Below are positions 1-9,827 of a stretch of 34,682 nucleotides of DNA, piece after piece. Source of the stretch: Flavobacteriales bacterium (GTDB lineage: Bacteria > Bacteroidota > Bacteroidia > Flavobacteriales_D > Sanyastnellaceae); NCBI GenBank assembly GCA_011522855.1, contig WTID01000130.1:1-34682 (forward strand). The letters run 5' to 3'. A program made the translations under genes and the position numbers. Below the pieces are notes generated by a model. The model worked only from the letters and a program-made list of their open reading frames with translations, searched no databases and had not been told where the DNA came from. Position 1 is the stretch's first letter; every line of letters begins with the position of its first letter.

Positions 1-1626
1 GCACTCATCGAGCACTTGACAAGAGCCATTGGCCGGGTCGTCAAAATTGCAGGCGGTGACATCTGTACAATTGTCTTCATCGTCGCACAGGTAATCCCCA
101 TCTACATTCTCGCAAGTGCAGATGTCTGGAAATACATCGACGTAATCGCCCAGCCCTTCCGTCGTGAAACTGAAGGGCAGTCTGAAGTCTTCTCCGAGAT
201 CGCCGTCAAACGGAATGATTTGGAGACCCAAGGTTCCAGATACAGTTCCTGATGTAGTGAACTGTCCGATCAGGACCCGGAGGTCTGAATCGGGATAAAC
301 ATTCAACGCCGTGGGGGGATTCACAATCCATGCGAGGCCGGTGACCGTGTTGGCGATTAGGGCGTTACCTTCCTCAAAGTCGGCGAACCAATTGAAGGCG
401 GGATCGGCGATGGTGGTGATGGCTTCATAACCTGCTGGCAAGAAGTTGGGGGAGCGGTCAATTCCGATGGTGACCCAACTGTCGTATTCGAGATCCTCGT
501 AGGGAGAAATGCCAAAGAGGCTGGAGGAAATGTTGGACGGAGTCTCAGCACCCAACGTAGCTTGGTAGAAGGATGTGGTCGTGTTGATGTTGAGGACCTC
601 GGTATCGTTGCCATACCCGGAAAGAACGCGAGTTCCCGGATTGTCGACCTGGGCATAGAGTCGGTAGGTCTTCGTCCCTGCGAGTGGGTCAGGCGTTCCG
701 AGGATGTTGGTGGTGATGCCCGTGGTGTCGTGGTCGGCAATCAGTTCAATTTCGAGCGAGTAACCGGGAATGATGTCACTGGGAAAGGAAGCCGAGAGGA
801 CCTGGACGGAGTCGGGACAGCTGCAGAAGTCACAGGTGCCGTCATCGAAGATGGCTGTTGGTGCATAGTTGCAGGCCGTGGCGTCCATGCAGCCATGGGA
901 CTGGAAGCTCAGATAGGGCCGGATGCAGTTCTCGGAGTTGGCTTCGCCGTCGCGGAAAATCTGCATGGCGAGGTCTCCGGAGACTTGACCTTCGGTGGTG
1001 AGCTGGGCGATGAGGACCTTCTGTTCGACTCCGGCGTCGCCATTGTTGTAGAGGTCGGCATCGTCGATGTACCAGGCCCCGCCTGTGGCCGTGTTGATGG
1101 TGACGTTGCCGCCGTTGGCGAAGGTGGTGGCGAATTCGGCCAGGGGGTCTTCGATGAGGGCGATGTCGGTTTCACCGTCTGAGGCGGTGTGAGCTTCGTC
1201 GATGCCGATGGTCAGCCAGCTGTCATATTGGAGTGCTGGAAAAGACGCGAAGAGCAGGGGGTTGATGATGTTGACCAGCGCATTGGAGACCCCAGGAAAC
1301 AGGGGGGTCTGATGGAAGGACGCGGTGGAGGCGATGCTCAGCGGGCGTGCATCATCGCCGTAAACGGCGCTCAACTTGTCGAGCGGGCCTTCAGTGTTGA
1401 CGAAGATGCGGTAGGTGTTGTAGCCGCTCAGGTCGGTGACTGCGCCGTTCAGGTCGGTCAGGGGGCCGATGTCTTCGGCGAACAGTTCGACGCTGAGGGA
1501 GAAGTTGCCGTTGGATTCTTCACCGTTGCAGGGAACCCCTTGGGCTTGGGTTGTGAATGGGGCGCACAGGCACAGTGCAAGACAAAAACGGAGGACAGCA
1601 GGAAAGGAAGCCTGGGGAGAAGGCAT
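1..1626 (-). CDS. Secreted Cys/Asp-containing protein, partial (C-terminus beyond window start); two copies of a 'YDSWVTIGID' module plus 'TACNY' motifs
   Basis: Manual reverse translation from ATG at 1626 is open to base 1: MPSPQASFPAVLRFCLALCLCAPFTTQAQG (signal peptide)...YDSWLTIGIDEAHT...YDSWVTIGIDRSPN...CTDVTACNFDDPANGSCQVLDEC. Absent from the ORF track, presumably because no stop lies in the window. Confidence 0.85.
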   Translation of the reverse strand, partial: MPSPQASFPAVLRFCLALCLCAPFTTQAQGVPCNGEESNGNFSLSVELFAEDIGPLTDLNGAVTDLSGYNTYRIFVNTEGPLDKLSAVYGDDARPLSIASTASFHQTPLFPGVSNALVNIINPLLFASFPALQYDSWLTIGIDEAHTASDGETDIALIEDPLAEFATTFANGGNVTINTATGGAWYIDDADLYNNGDAGVEQKVLIAQLTTEGQVSGDLAMQIFRDGEANSENCIRPYLSFQSHGCMDATACNYAPTAIFDDGTCDFCSCPDSVQVLSASFPSDIIPGYSLEIELIADHDTTGITTNILGTPDPLAGTKTYRLYAQVDNPGTRVLSGYGNDTEVLNINTTTSFYQATLGAETPSNISSSLFGISPYEDLEYDSWVTIGIDRSPNFLPAGYEAITTIADPAFNWFADFEEGNALIANTVTGLAWIVNPPTALNVYPDSDLRVLIGQFTTSGTVSGTLGLQIIPFDGDLGEDFRLPFSFTTEGLGDYVDVFPDICTCENVDGDYLCDDEDNCTDVTACNFDDPANGSCQVLDEC

Positions 1627-1728
1627 GGTGGCAAGCGAATTTGGCTACAGAAATATGCGTCAAAAAAGCGTCCAAACCTTATAAAGAGCGCACTAATTTG
1701 TCTTTGGGCACGCCGTGTCCATTTTCAA

Positions 1729-3684
1729 TTACGGGCAGCTCATGCCGAAATCGGCGAGAAGGGCCAGGATGTCTCCCACCCCAATCAGTTCGTCCCCATC
1801 CAGATCCTTCGGACAGTCATTCGGTTCGGGAGGTGCTGGGAATGAGCAGGTTCCGTTGTCCAAAACGGCCAGTTCAGCGTAATTCAAGGCTTCCGGATAG
1901 GTGCAGCCCTGGACGATGTCATCGCAGATACCATCTCCGTCCGCATCGGCCGCGCACCCTCCTCCGCAGATTCCGAGGGCATCGATTTGGTTGCCGTTGC
2001 AGTCACAATCGCCTGCCGGAATGTTGGCGCAGCCACATTGGTACAGGTCCCCCACTCCATTGCACACTCCGCAGGCATCGTAGGCCCCGATGCACGGGTC
2101 CACGTCGTCGCAGATTCCGTCCGCGTCGACATCGGCTGTGCACGCGCCTCCACAGACGTTGATGGCGTCGAGGGTGTTGCCCTCGCAGTCGCAGTCTCCA
2201 CTGGGGATTCCGGAGCATCCGCAATCGTAGATGGCTCCCGGTCCATTGCAGATTCCACAGGCGTCGAACGCTCCGACACAGGGGTCCACATCATCGCAGA
2301 CTCCATCCGCATCGACATCGGCTTCACAATCGCCGCCGCAGACCCCGATGGCATCCAATTGGTTGCCGTCACAGTCGCAGGCTCCTGAGGGCAGGTCCGA
2401 GCATCCGCAGTCGTAGATGGCGCCCGGTCCGTTGCACTGGCCACAGGCGTCGAATGCCCCGATGCAGGGGTCCACGTCGTCGCAGATTCCGTCGGCATCC
2501 GCATCATCCGTACAGGTGCCTCCGCAGACGCCGATGGCATCAAGAAGGTTGCCGTCACAGTCGCACGTGCCGGCCGGAAATCCGGTACAACCGCAGGCGA
2601 GGACTGCCCCGGGACCATTGCACACGCCACATTCGTCGTAGGCCCCCACGCAGTCGTCCACGTCATCACAGAGGCCATCTCCGTCGGCATCGGCTGCGCA
2701 CGGACCGCCACAGACGCCGAGAGCATCCAACTGGTTTCCGTCGCAATCGCAGTCCCCAGTGGGGATGTCGGTGCACCCGCAGGCATAGATGGCACCCGGT
2801 CCGTTGCAGACGCCACACGCATCCGGAGTGCCCACGCAGGGGTCAGAACCGTCACAGACGTCATCTCCGTCGACATCGACGAGGCAATTGCCGTCGCAAT
2901 CCCGTTCCGGGTCGGGGTAGACGCAACCCGCATTCGGATCGTTTGGGCAAGGCGGTCCGAGTTCGGTGATGAACTGGATGTCCGCGGTACCGTCCGCCTC
3001 TCCATTGGGGCCGCTTCCGTAGTCCGGGAAGTACTGTCCGGACAGGGAGACACCGACGTCGCCGTCCGTCGTGAGTTGCGCGATCAACACCTTGCCATCG
3101 GCATCGGGGACGCCTTGGTTGTTGCCGTCATTGTAGATGTACCACAGACCGCCGATGATGTCGTCCATGACGAGGTCTTCGCCTGCTTCGAAGGCGGCCA
3201 CCCAATTCTGGTTGGGGCTGTAGATCGTGCCGACTGTCGCGGCGGCCACGCCGTCCTCCGGGGCGTGGCCGATGGTGACCCAACTGTCATAGAGGAGGTC
3301 GGGAAAGAAGTCGAGGAGGCTGGGCAGAATTCCCGTGGCGGCGACGCTGCCGACGGCGTCCTGATGGAAGTCCGTCGTCGTGGTGATGTGGATCTGGGTG
3401 GCTTGACCGGGGAAGAGGTCCGGGTCCAGCGTCTCGTCGATGATGGTGCTGATGGCGGACAGGAAAACGTCAGGTTCCGGGAGGAACACGTATAGGCGAT
3501 ACGTGGTCTGCCCCGCGAGTGCTCCGTCTGTGTGTACGACGTGGGGCTCCAGAATCAGACAGGCGGTCTGGCCGGCCAAGGGGTCTCCATTCGGATCGTA
3601 GTTGCACGCCGTCGGGTCTGCGCACTGGCCCAGGATGGACTGCACGAGAAACGACAGCCAACAGCAAAGCAGAAGGCGCATCAT
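1729..3684 (-). CDS. Secreted repeat protein: N-terminal 'YDSWVTIG' module, ~5 Cys/Asp-rich 62-aa repeats, C-terminal dockerin-like EF-hand
   Basis: 651-aa ORF with signal peptide (MMRLLLCCWLSFLVQSILGQC), repeated DxDADGICDDVDPCIGAYDACGVCNGPGAIYDCGC, C-terminal DLDGDELIGVGDILALLADFGMSCP. Confidence 0.9.
   Translation of the reverse strand: MMRLLLCCWLSFLVQSILGQCADPTACNYDPNGDPLAGQTACLILEPHVVHTDGALAGQTTYRLYVFLPEPDVFLSAISTIIDETLDPDLFPGQATQIHITTTTDFHQDAVGSVAATGILPSLLDFFPDLLYDSWVTIGHAPEDGVAAATVGTIYSPNQNWVAAFEAGEDLVMDDIIGGLWYIYNDGNNQGVPDADGKVLIAQLTTDGDVGVSLSGQYFPDYGSGPNGEADGTADIQFITELGPPCPNDPNAGCVYPDPERDCDGNCLVDVDGDDVCDGSDPCVGTPDACGVCNGPGAIYACGCTDIPTGDCDCDGNQLDALGVCGGPCAADADGDGLCDDVDDCVGAYDECGVCNGPGAVLACGCTGFPAGTCDCDGNLLDAIGVCGGTCTDDADADGICDDVDPCIGAFDACGQCNGPGAIYDCGCSDLPSGACDCDGNQLDAIGVCGGDCEADVDADGVCDDVDPCVGAFDACGICNGPGAIYDCGCSGIPSGDCDCEGNTLDAINVCGGACTADVDADGICDDVDPCIGAYDACGVCNGVGDLYQCGCANIPAGDCDCNGNQIDALGICGGGCAADADGDGICDDIVQGCTYPEALNYAELAVLDNGTCSFPAPPEPNDCPKDLDGDELIGVGDILALLADFGMSCP
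1912..2880 (-). repeat. In-frame tandem repeat, exact 186-bp period (62 aa)
   Basis: Equivalent 'gtccacgtcgtcgcag'-type anchors at 1912, 2098, 2284, 2470, 2656 and 2842, all spaced exactly 186 bp. Confidence 0.9.
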
Positions 3685-3802
3685 GAGAGAAAAATGGTCC
3701 TACAGAAGATACGACAGGATTCCGAAATCCCCAGTGGACGTGCCGTATCCGAAGTCAGCGGCAGGTGGGGTTCTTTTCCCAGAAAGCGTTCGGTCCGGCA
3801 AC

Positions 3803-3834
3803 AAAAAAGCCCGGAATTTCCGGGCTTCTTTTTT
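3803..3834 (-). terminator. Rho-independent-type hairpin downstream of the tRNA (symmetric, possibly bidirectional)
   Basis: aaaaaagcccggaatttccgggcttctttttt: 7-bp GC-rich stem, 3-nt loop, A/T runs on both sides. Confidence 0.8.
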
Positions 3835-3835
3835 G

Positions 3836-3909
3836 TAGCGAGAGAGAGACTTGAACTCTCGACCTCAGGATTATGAATCCTGCGCTCTAACCAGCTGAGC
3901 TACCTCGCC
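3836..3909 (-). tRNA. tRNA with CAT anticodon, probably elongator tRNA-Met (tRNA-Ile2 not excluded)
   Basis: Reverse complement GGCGAGGTAGCTCAGCTGGTTAGAGCGCAGGATTCATAATCCTGAGGTCGAGAGTTCAAGTCTCTCTCTCGCTA folds as a cloverleaf: GGCGAGG/TCTCGCT acceptor with terminal G-U pairs, AGGAT-TCATAAT-CCT anticodon arm, GAGAG-TTCAAGT-CTCTC T arm. CCA not encoded. Confidence 0.93.
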
Positions 3910-3937
3910 GTGGCAAGTCGTCTTTTCAGACGGGCGG

Positions 3938-3945
3938 CAAAATTA
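3938..3945 (-). promoter_or_regulatory. Putative Bacteroidota -7 box (TAnnTTTG) for the tRNA
   Basis: Minus-strand TAATTTTG about 29 bp upstream of the tRNA 5' end; exact match to the consensus. Confidence 0.45.
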
Positions 3946-4045
3946 GGCAAAGTCCGCTTCGCGCGCATCGCTTTTGGGATTGTTTGCACGCGTTTCGGTG
4001 CCTGTGCTCAGTGCTCATTGTATCTTACGGCCCCATTCCCTGCAC

Positions 4046-4432
4046 ATGGAGCGAGTTGAATTTCAAGTTGAGGTGCCGATTCAGGCGAGCAAAGGATCCA
4101 TTTTCAGCCGGCTCAACAATCCGAGTGGACTGTCGGAATGGTTCGCCGATGACGTGAACATCAAGAAGGACGTCTTCACCTTTTTCTGGGATGGTTCCGA
4201 GGAATCGGCCCGGCTCGTGACCCAGAAGCGGGAAGAGTTCGTCAAGTTCCGTTGGATGGAGCATGAGGAGGAAGGCGCCAAGACTTTCTTTGAGATGCGC
4301 ATCAAGATTGATCCCCTGACCGGGGACACCGCCCTGCTCGTGACCGACTATGCAGAGGAGGATGAAGTGGAAGAGGCGACCCTGTTGTGGGAGAAGCAGT
4401 TGGGCGATCTCAAGCGCGTCCTCGGCGGTTGA
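4046..4432 (+). CDS. START-like/AHSA1-fold domain protein
   Basis: MERVEFQVEVPIQASKGSIFSRLNNPSGLSEWFADDVNI...; ATG at 4046 preferred over the 3974 ORF start. Confidence 0.75.
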   Translation: MERVEFQVEVPIQASKGSIFSRLNNPSGLSEWFADDVNIKKDVFTFFWDGSEESARLVTQKREEFVKFRWMEHEEEGAKTFFEMRIKIDPLTGDTALLVTDYAEEDEVEEATLLWEKQLGDLKRVLGG

Positions 4433-4466
4433 CCGCCCCCCTCTTTGCTGGCTGATGGTTCCAGAC

Positions 4467-5204
4467 TCAGGTTCCCCTGAGGTAGGGCTTGACATACCTG
4501 AGATACTGGTCTGTGAAATCGAGGGTGGCCGTTCCTTCCAGCGTCAGGGTGTCCTCCAGGCAGTCCAATTCGGATGTCGGTCTGAGGGTCCATTCGGACA
4601 GGAACCGTTTCGGTGGGAGGTGACGCATGGTCTGGACATGCACCAGCTTCGTGGGGAGAAACCCCCACCCTGCGGCCCAGGAGGCCCACTCGTCGAGTCG
4701 GTCATGGGGCCAGATGGTGCACAATCGGCCTCCCGGTCGAAGGAGCTCGGCTGCGGCCTTGACCAGGTCGCCCATGGTGAGCGTGTCGTCGTGGCGGGCG
4801 AGGTTGCGGGCGCGGATCGGTGACTTGGGCTTGTCTCGAAAGAAGGGTGGATTCGAAATCATCAGGTCCACCGTTCCGGCGAGTTCGGGCATGGCCGTGG
4901 CGGCTTCCTGGATGGCCCCTTCCCAGGCGACTCCCGTCCTGCCCTCAAAGGGGTGGCTGGCATAATTCTCTGCCGCCTGTTTGGCTGCGTCAGGCTCCAA
5001 TTCGCAGCCGATGACTTTCCCTTCCGCCATGCGCTGCATGAGCATGATGCCGACATATCCATTGCCGGCGCCGGCATCGACGACCACGCGGACCCCGTCC
5101 ACATCCGTCCAGCATCCGAGGACGATGCCGTCGGTCCCCACTTTCATGGCCGCTCCATCCTGCTCGACGGAAAAGGCCTTGAAATGAAACGGGCCCCGTG
5201 CCAT
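4467..5204 (-). CDS. tRNA1(Val) (adenine37-N6)-methyltransferase-like (TrmN6/YfiC family)
   Basis: FKAFSVEQDGAAMKVGTDGIVLGCW, DAGAGNGYVGIMLMQR (SAM motif), DLMISNPPFF (NPPF catalytic motif). Confidence 0.85.
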   Translation of the reverse strand: MARGPFHFKAFSVEQDGAAMKVGTDGIVLGCWTDVDGVRVVVDAGAGNGYVGIMLMQRMAEGKVIGCELEPDAAKQAAENYASHPFEGRTGVAWEGAIQEAATAMPELAGTVDLMISNPPFFRDKPKSPIRARNLARHDDTLTMGDLVKAAAELLRPGGRLCTIWPHDRLDEWASWAAGWGFLPTKLVHVQTMRHLPPKRFLSEWTLRPTSELDCLEDTLTLEGTATLDFTDQYLRYVKPYLRGT

Positions 5205-5207
5205 GTG

Positions 5208-5803
5208 TCAGCTCTGCTGCCGGCGGTTCTGCCAGGTCTCGAACGAGGGGAAGGATTCCGGGCGGGAGGCCGGAGCGGCAGTGAGGGGCTCACATTCGAC
5301 GAGGTGCTCTCGACAGTCCTCCGGCAATTGCTGATACAGCGCCGTGCCCTCCACCTTGTGGGCGAGCATGGCGTCGGAGACGTCCCCGATGACTTTGGCG
5401 GGGTGGCCGGCAATGATGGTCCTCGAAGGCCATTCGCTCTTGGTCTTGAGGAAAGCCAATGCCCCTACGATGCACCCCTCTCCCACTTGGACGTCGTCCA
5501 TGATGACGGCGTTCATGCCAATCATGCACTGCTTGCCGAGTGTGGCGCCGTGCACGACGGCGCCATGGCCGACATGCGCGCCCTCGGAGAGGTGGACCGT
5601 GGTTCCGGGAAACATGTGGACGACACAGTTTTCCTGCACATTGCATCCCCGCTCCAACACGATGCGCCCCCAATCCCCGCGGAGGACGGCGCCCGGTCCT
5701 ACGTAGCAGTCCGGGCCGATGGTCACGTGGCCGATGACGGTGGCCTGCGGGTGGACGTAAGCACTCGGGTCGATGACGGGCACCATGCCCTTGAAGGACT
5801 GGA

Positions 5804-5807
<4 letters not shown>
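5208..5807 (-). CDS. Left-handed beta-helix hexapeptide protein, gamma-carbonic anhydrase/PaaY-like
   Basis: Hexapeptide repeats VIGHVTIGPDCYVGPGAVLRGDWGRIVLERGCNVQENCVVH..; 4-bp overlap with the upstream thiolase. Confidence 0.85.
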
Positions 5808-7014
<1,207 letters not shown>

Positions 7015-7018
<4 letters not shown>

Positions 7019-8061
7019 GAGGCTGCGGGGGATGGTCGGTTTCCAGCGAGGTTGCGCCAGAAATCGAGGATGGGATTGAAGACGAAGGTCTGGACGAGGG
7101 CCACCTCGCCGTTGACCACCGCATACATGCGGCTCCCGTCATGGGGCAACAGCCGCCCCTCGAGGTCGTATTCCTCCATGATGGGCGCCTTCCAATGCAG
7201 GGTCATCGGGATGTGACGGCCATCCTTGTACCGGACGTCGAGTTGCCAGGCAGGCGGGCTTTGGATGAGGCTGTCCTCCTGCTCCGGGGAGAGGTGGCTG
7301 TTCCAGGTTTCGATGTGGACGTCACACAGACGGATCCATTGGTCGCGGAGAACTCCCTGTGGCACATCGAACCACTGGAAATCACCCAGAGCGGTCAGGG
7401 TCTCCCCTTCCGGGGTCCATTCGAGGGTGGCCTCGCGGCCGATGTCATCGAGAGGGCGGGCACTTACTGAGAGGATTTCGCCCGGGCGGGATTCGTAGAT
7501 GCCCGTGTAGCGCCACTCTTCCTCCGACGTGAAGAAGCGCGTGGACAGGAACCCCGTGAAGCCCTCCATGTGGGTGATGTACGGGGTGTCGGACCGTCCT
7601 TCCCCGGGCAACTCGAGCAGCATGTGCGTGCCGGTGTGGCTCTGCGTGGGGGTTCCGATGAACCAGGTCTTGGCGGGGGTGTCGGCTCCGTCGAGGTGGA
7701 TGTCCACCCGCTTTCCGGAAGAGGCCATCATCCGGAGGACACCTTCTTTCGCCGATTGTTGGACCGGCTGACGGACGGACACCCGCTTGAAGGTTTTGAG
7801 GAGCAGGTCCGTCGCGTCCTTTCGGGCGAGATGACGGCCATTCAAGGTCCAGAGTCCGAGTGGATGCTGGCCGCGCTCGAGCAGCGCGACCTGGCCTTGC
7901 GCATCGGCGATTCGGATGCGGGTGACGCGGGTCGTGTCGTCGATGGCGAAGTGGGTGGTGCTGTCGGCGTCGAGCTGACCGCCTTCCGGTTGGAGGGCTG
8001 TGATGAGGGCCACTGTTCCGAGGACGGCGATGGCGAGCAGGGTCAATCGGGTCCGGTTCAT
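7015..8061 (-). CDS. DUF4340-like membrane-anchored protein of the gldFG operon
   Basis: MNRTRLTLLAIAVLGTVALITALQ TM start; ATGA overlap with gldG (8058-8061) and with the thiolase (7015-7018). Confidence 0.7.
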
Positions 8062-9827
8062 GCGGCGCGTTGAGGGATTCGGGTCCACCGTCGACGTCGA
8101 AGGGCTGGGAGCACGAGGCCGAGGAGGAGGACGAGGAGGATTGGGCTGCCCACCGCGGCCAGGGTCCACATGGTTTCCTGCCCGCGGATGCGGCGATCAT
8201 CGAGGGGTCGGAAGGCGATGCTCCGGGAGCGGAGGCTGATTTGGGCCGCGTCGTCCAGCAGGTAGCTGACGGCGTTGAGCAACCACTCCTTGTTGTCGTA
8301 GATGACCCGTTGGCTCGCCCGGTCCCAACCGAGGGGAAGTGGGGCCATGCCGCCTTCCACGGCGCGGGTGTTGTTGCGGATGAAATCGGCATCGGAGACC
8401 ACGATCATGCGGCCGGAATCCGTGCTTTCCCGGAAGGCGAAGTCGGGGTCGTCCTTCAGTTGGGCGTTGAGCCTCAGGGCGTAAAAGCTCTCGAATCGGC
8501 CTTCGAGCAACACGGCCAGTGGGTAGCCTTCGGTCCGACCGGTTTCGAAGTGCTCGGGTGGCAGGTTGACCACTCCGCTGGCGACCCGGACGGGGGCGTT
8601 GTAGATGACCGATCGCACGGAGCTTTCCAGGAGAATGCGGCTCTCCCGACCGTCGAGGGCATTGACCGGATCGAGGCTGCTGGTGAAGTCGAAGTGGACT
8701 GGGTCGAGGTTGGCGCAGATGGGATGGGCTTCCGGACCGGCCAGGACGACCGGGGCGAAGTACCAGTTGAACATCTGCATGTTCCGTTGATTGCCCATTG
8801 GCCCGGCGTTGAGGACGATCGGGGCGCACTGGGCATCGAGGACCATGTCGCGGTTGAGCCGGACGCCGTGATGGAACAGCAGGTCGAAGAGGCCCGTTTC
8901 CCGGGTGATGGCCAAGGTCTGCTTCGCTTCCCTCAAGCTGTCGAGGTCGGTGGCGAGGGGGTCGATGAGCCAGAGCAGGTTGCCTCCGTTCATCAAGTAC
9001 TGGTCCAGGAGGAGCTTGTCCCGGTCGCTGAAGGTCGAGTCGGGACCGGCCACGATGAGGACATCGAACTTGGGCTGTCGGTCGGTCCGGCCTTCGATTT
9101 TCTCACACAGGGCGTCCACGGCGCCGTCCAGCCGGACATCCACCACATCGGCCGTCTCCGAGAGGGTGGTCGTGAAGTCGGCTGTCTCGACAGGGAGCCA
9201 GCAGCCGTGTCCCTGAAGCATGCCCACCGAGGGACGCCGGTCGCGCAGACCGAGTCGGATGGCCTGGCCGAGGTTGAATTCCACCTGGTTGATGGCGTTC
9301 TGGACCATGACTTCGTCCGGGTCCATGTTTTCTGAGCGCAGGAACTGGACGGGATAGTCGACGCCGCCCACGGTGGCGATGGCACAGGGCCACACGTTCT
9401 GGAAGGCCGTCACGCCGTTTTCGCGGGTGGCGATGCGGGTGAAGCGGAGGCCCTGATCGTAGAGGGCGCGCTCGGTTTCTCCAATGGTCTTGTCGTCCCC
9501 GGAGGCGGTGACGTCCACGAACTGCCAGCGGATTTGGTTGCCGCTTTTCCGGGCGAAGGTGCGGAGCTTGGAGCGGATCTCCTCGGCGAGCCGCTGGTAG
9601 CGGGCCGGGAAATCGCCCTCCAGATAACAGCGGACGAGCACCTCGTCATCCGAGGCGGCGATGTCCTCGAGCATCGCTTCGGTGGCCTGGGAGAGGCTGT
9701 GCCGGCGGTCTTCGGTCACATCGAACCGGATGGGCCATTGTGCCACCAGCCCGAGCAGGACGGCCGCCAGCAAGGCGCCCCTCCACCCTTTTCCGTCTGG
9801 GCCTTGGATGTGTTGAAGGAGGCTCAT
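8058..9827 (-). CDS. gldG: Gliding motility-associated ABC transporter substrate-binding protein GldG
   Basis: MSLLQHIQGPDGKGWRGALLAAVLLGLVAQWPIRFDVTEDRRHSLSQAT...; C-terminal TM; located after gldF with ATGA overlap. Start moved to 9827 from the ORF-track 9959. Confidence 0.9.
   Translation of the reverse strand: MSLLQHIQGPDGKGWRGALLAAVLLGLVAQWPIRFDVTEDRRHSLSQATEAMLEDIAASDDEVLVRCYLEGDFPARYQRLAEEIRSKLRTFARKSGNQIRWQFVDVTASGDDKTIGETERALYDQGLRFTRIATRENGVTAFQNVWPCAIATVGGVDYPVQFLRSENMDPDEVMVQNAINQVEFNLGQAIRLGLRDRRPSVGMLQGHGCWLPVETADFTTTLSETADVVDVRLDGAVDALCEKIEGRTDRQPKFDVLIVAGPDSTFSDRDKLLLDQYLMNGGNLLWLIDPLATDLDSLREAKQTLAITRETGLFDLLFHHGVRLNRDMVLDAQCAPIVLNAGPMGNQRNMQMFNWYFAPVVLAGPEAHPICANLDPVHFDFTSSLDPVNALDGRESRILLESSVRSVIYNAPVRVASGVVNLPPEHFETGRTEGYPLAVLLEGRFESFYALRLNAQLKDDPDFAFRESTDSGRMIVVSDADFIRNNTRAVEGGMAPLPLGWDRASQRVIYDNKEWLLNAVSYLLDDAAQISLRSRSIAFRPLDDRRIRGQETMWTLAAVGSPILLVLLLGLVLPALRRRRWTRIPQRAA

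Noticed and set aside
1912-2880. Regular 186-bp repetition considered as CRISPR or satellite DNA
   Set aside because: Units are long, divergent and in-frame coding with conserved residues; no short identical repeats with unique spacers.
1884-3053. 389-aa minus-strand ORF in another frame within the repeat gene (Ser/Thr/Met-rich)
   Set aside because: Alternative-frame shadow of the 186-bp repeats: the period is divisible by 3, so all frames stay open. No signal peptide or domain.
3836-3909. tRNA as an integration site (att) for a genomic island
   Set aside because: No integrase, no direct repeat of the tRNA 3' end, and flanking genes are ordinary.
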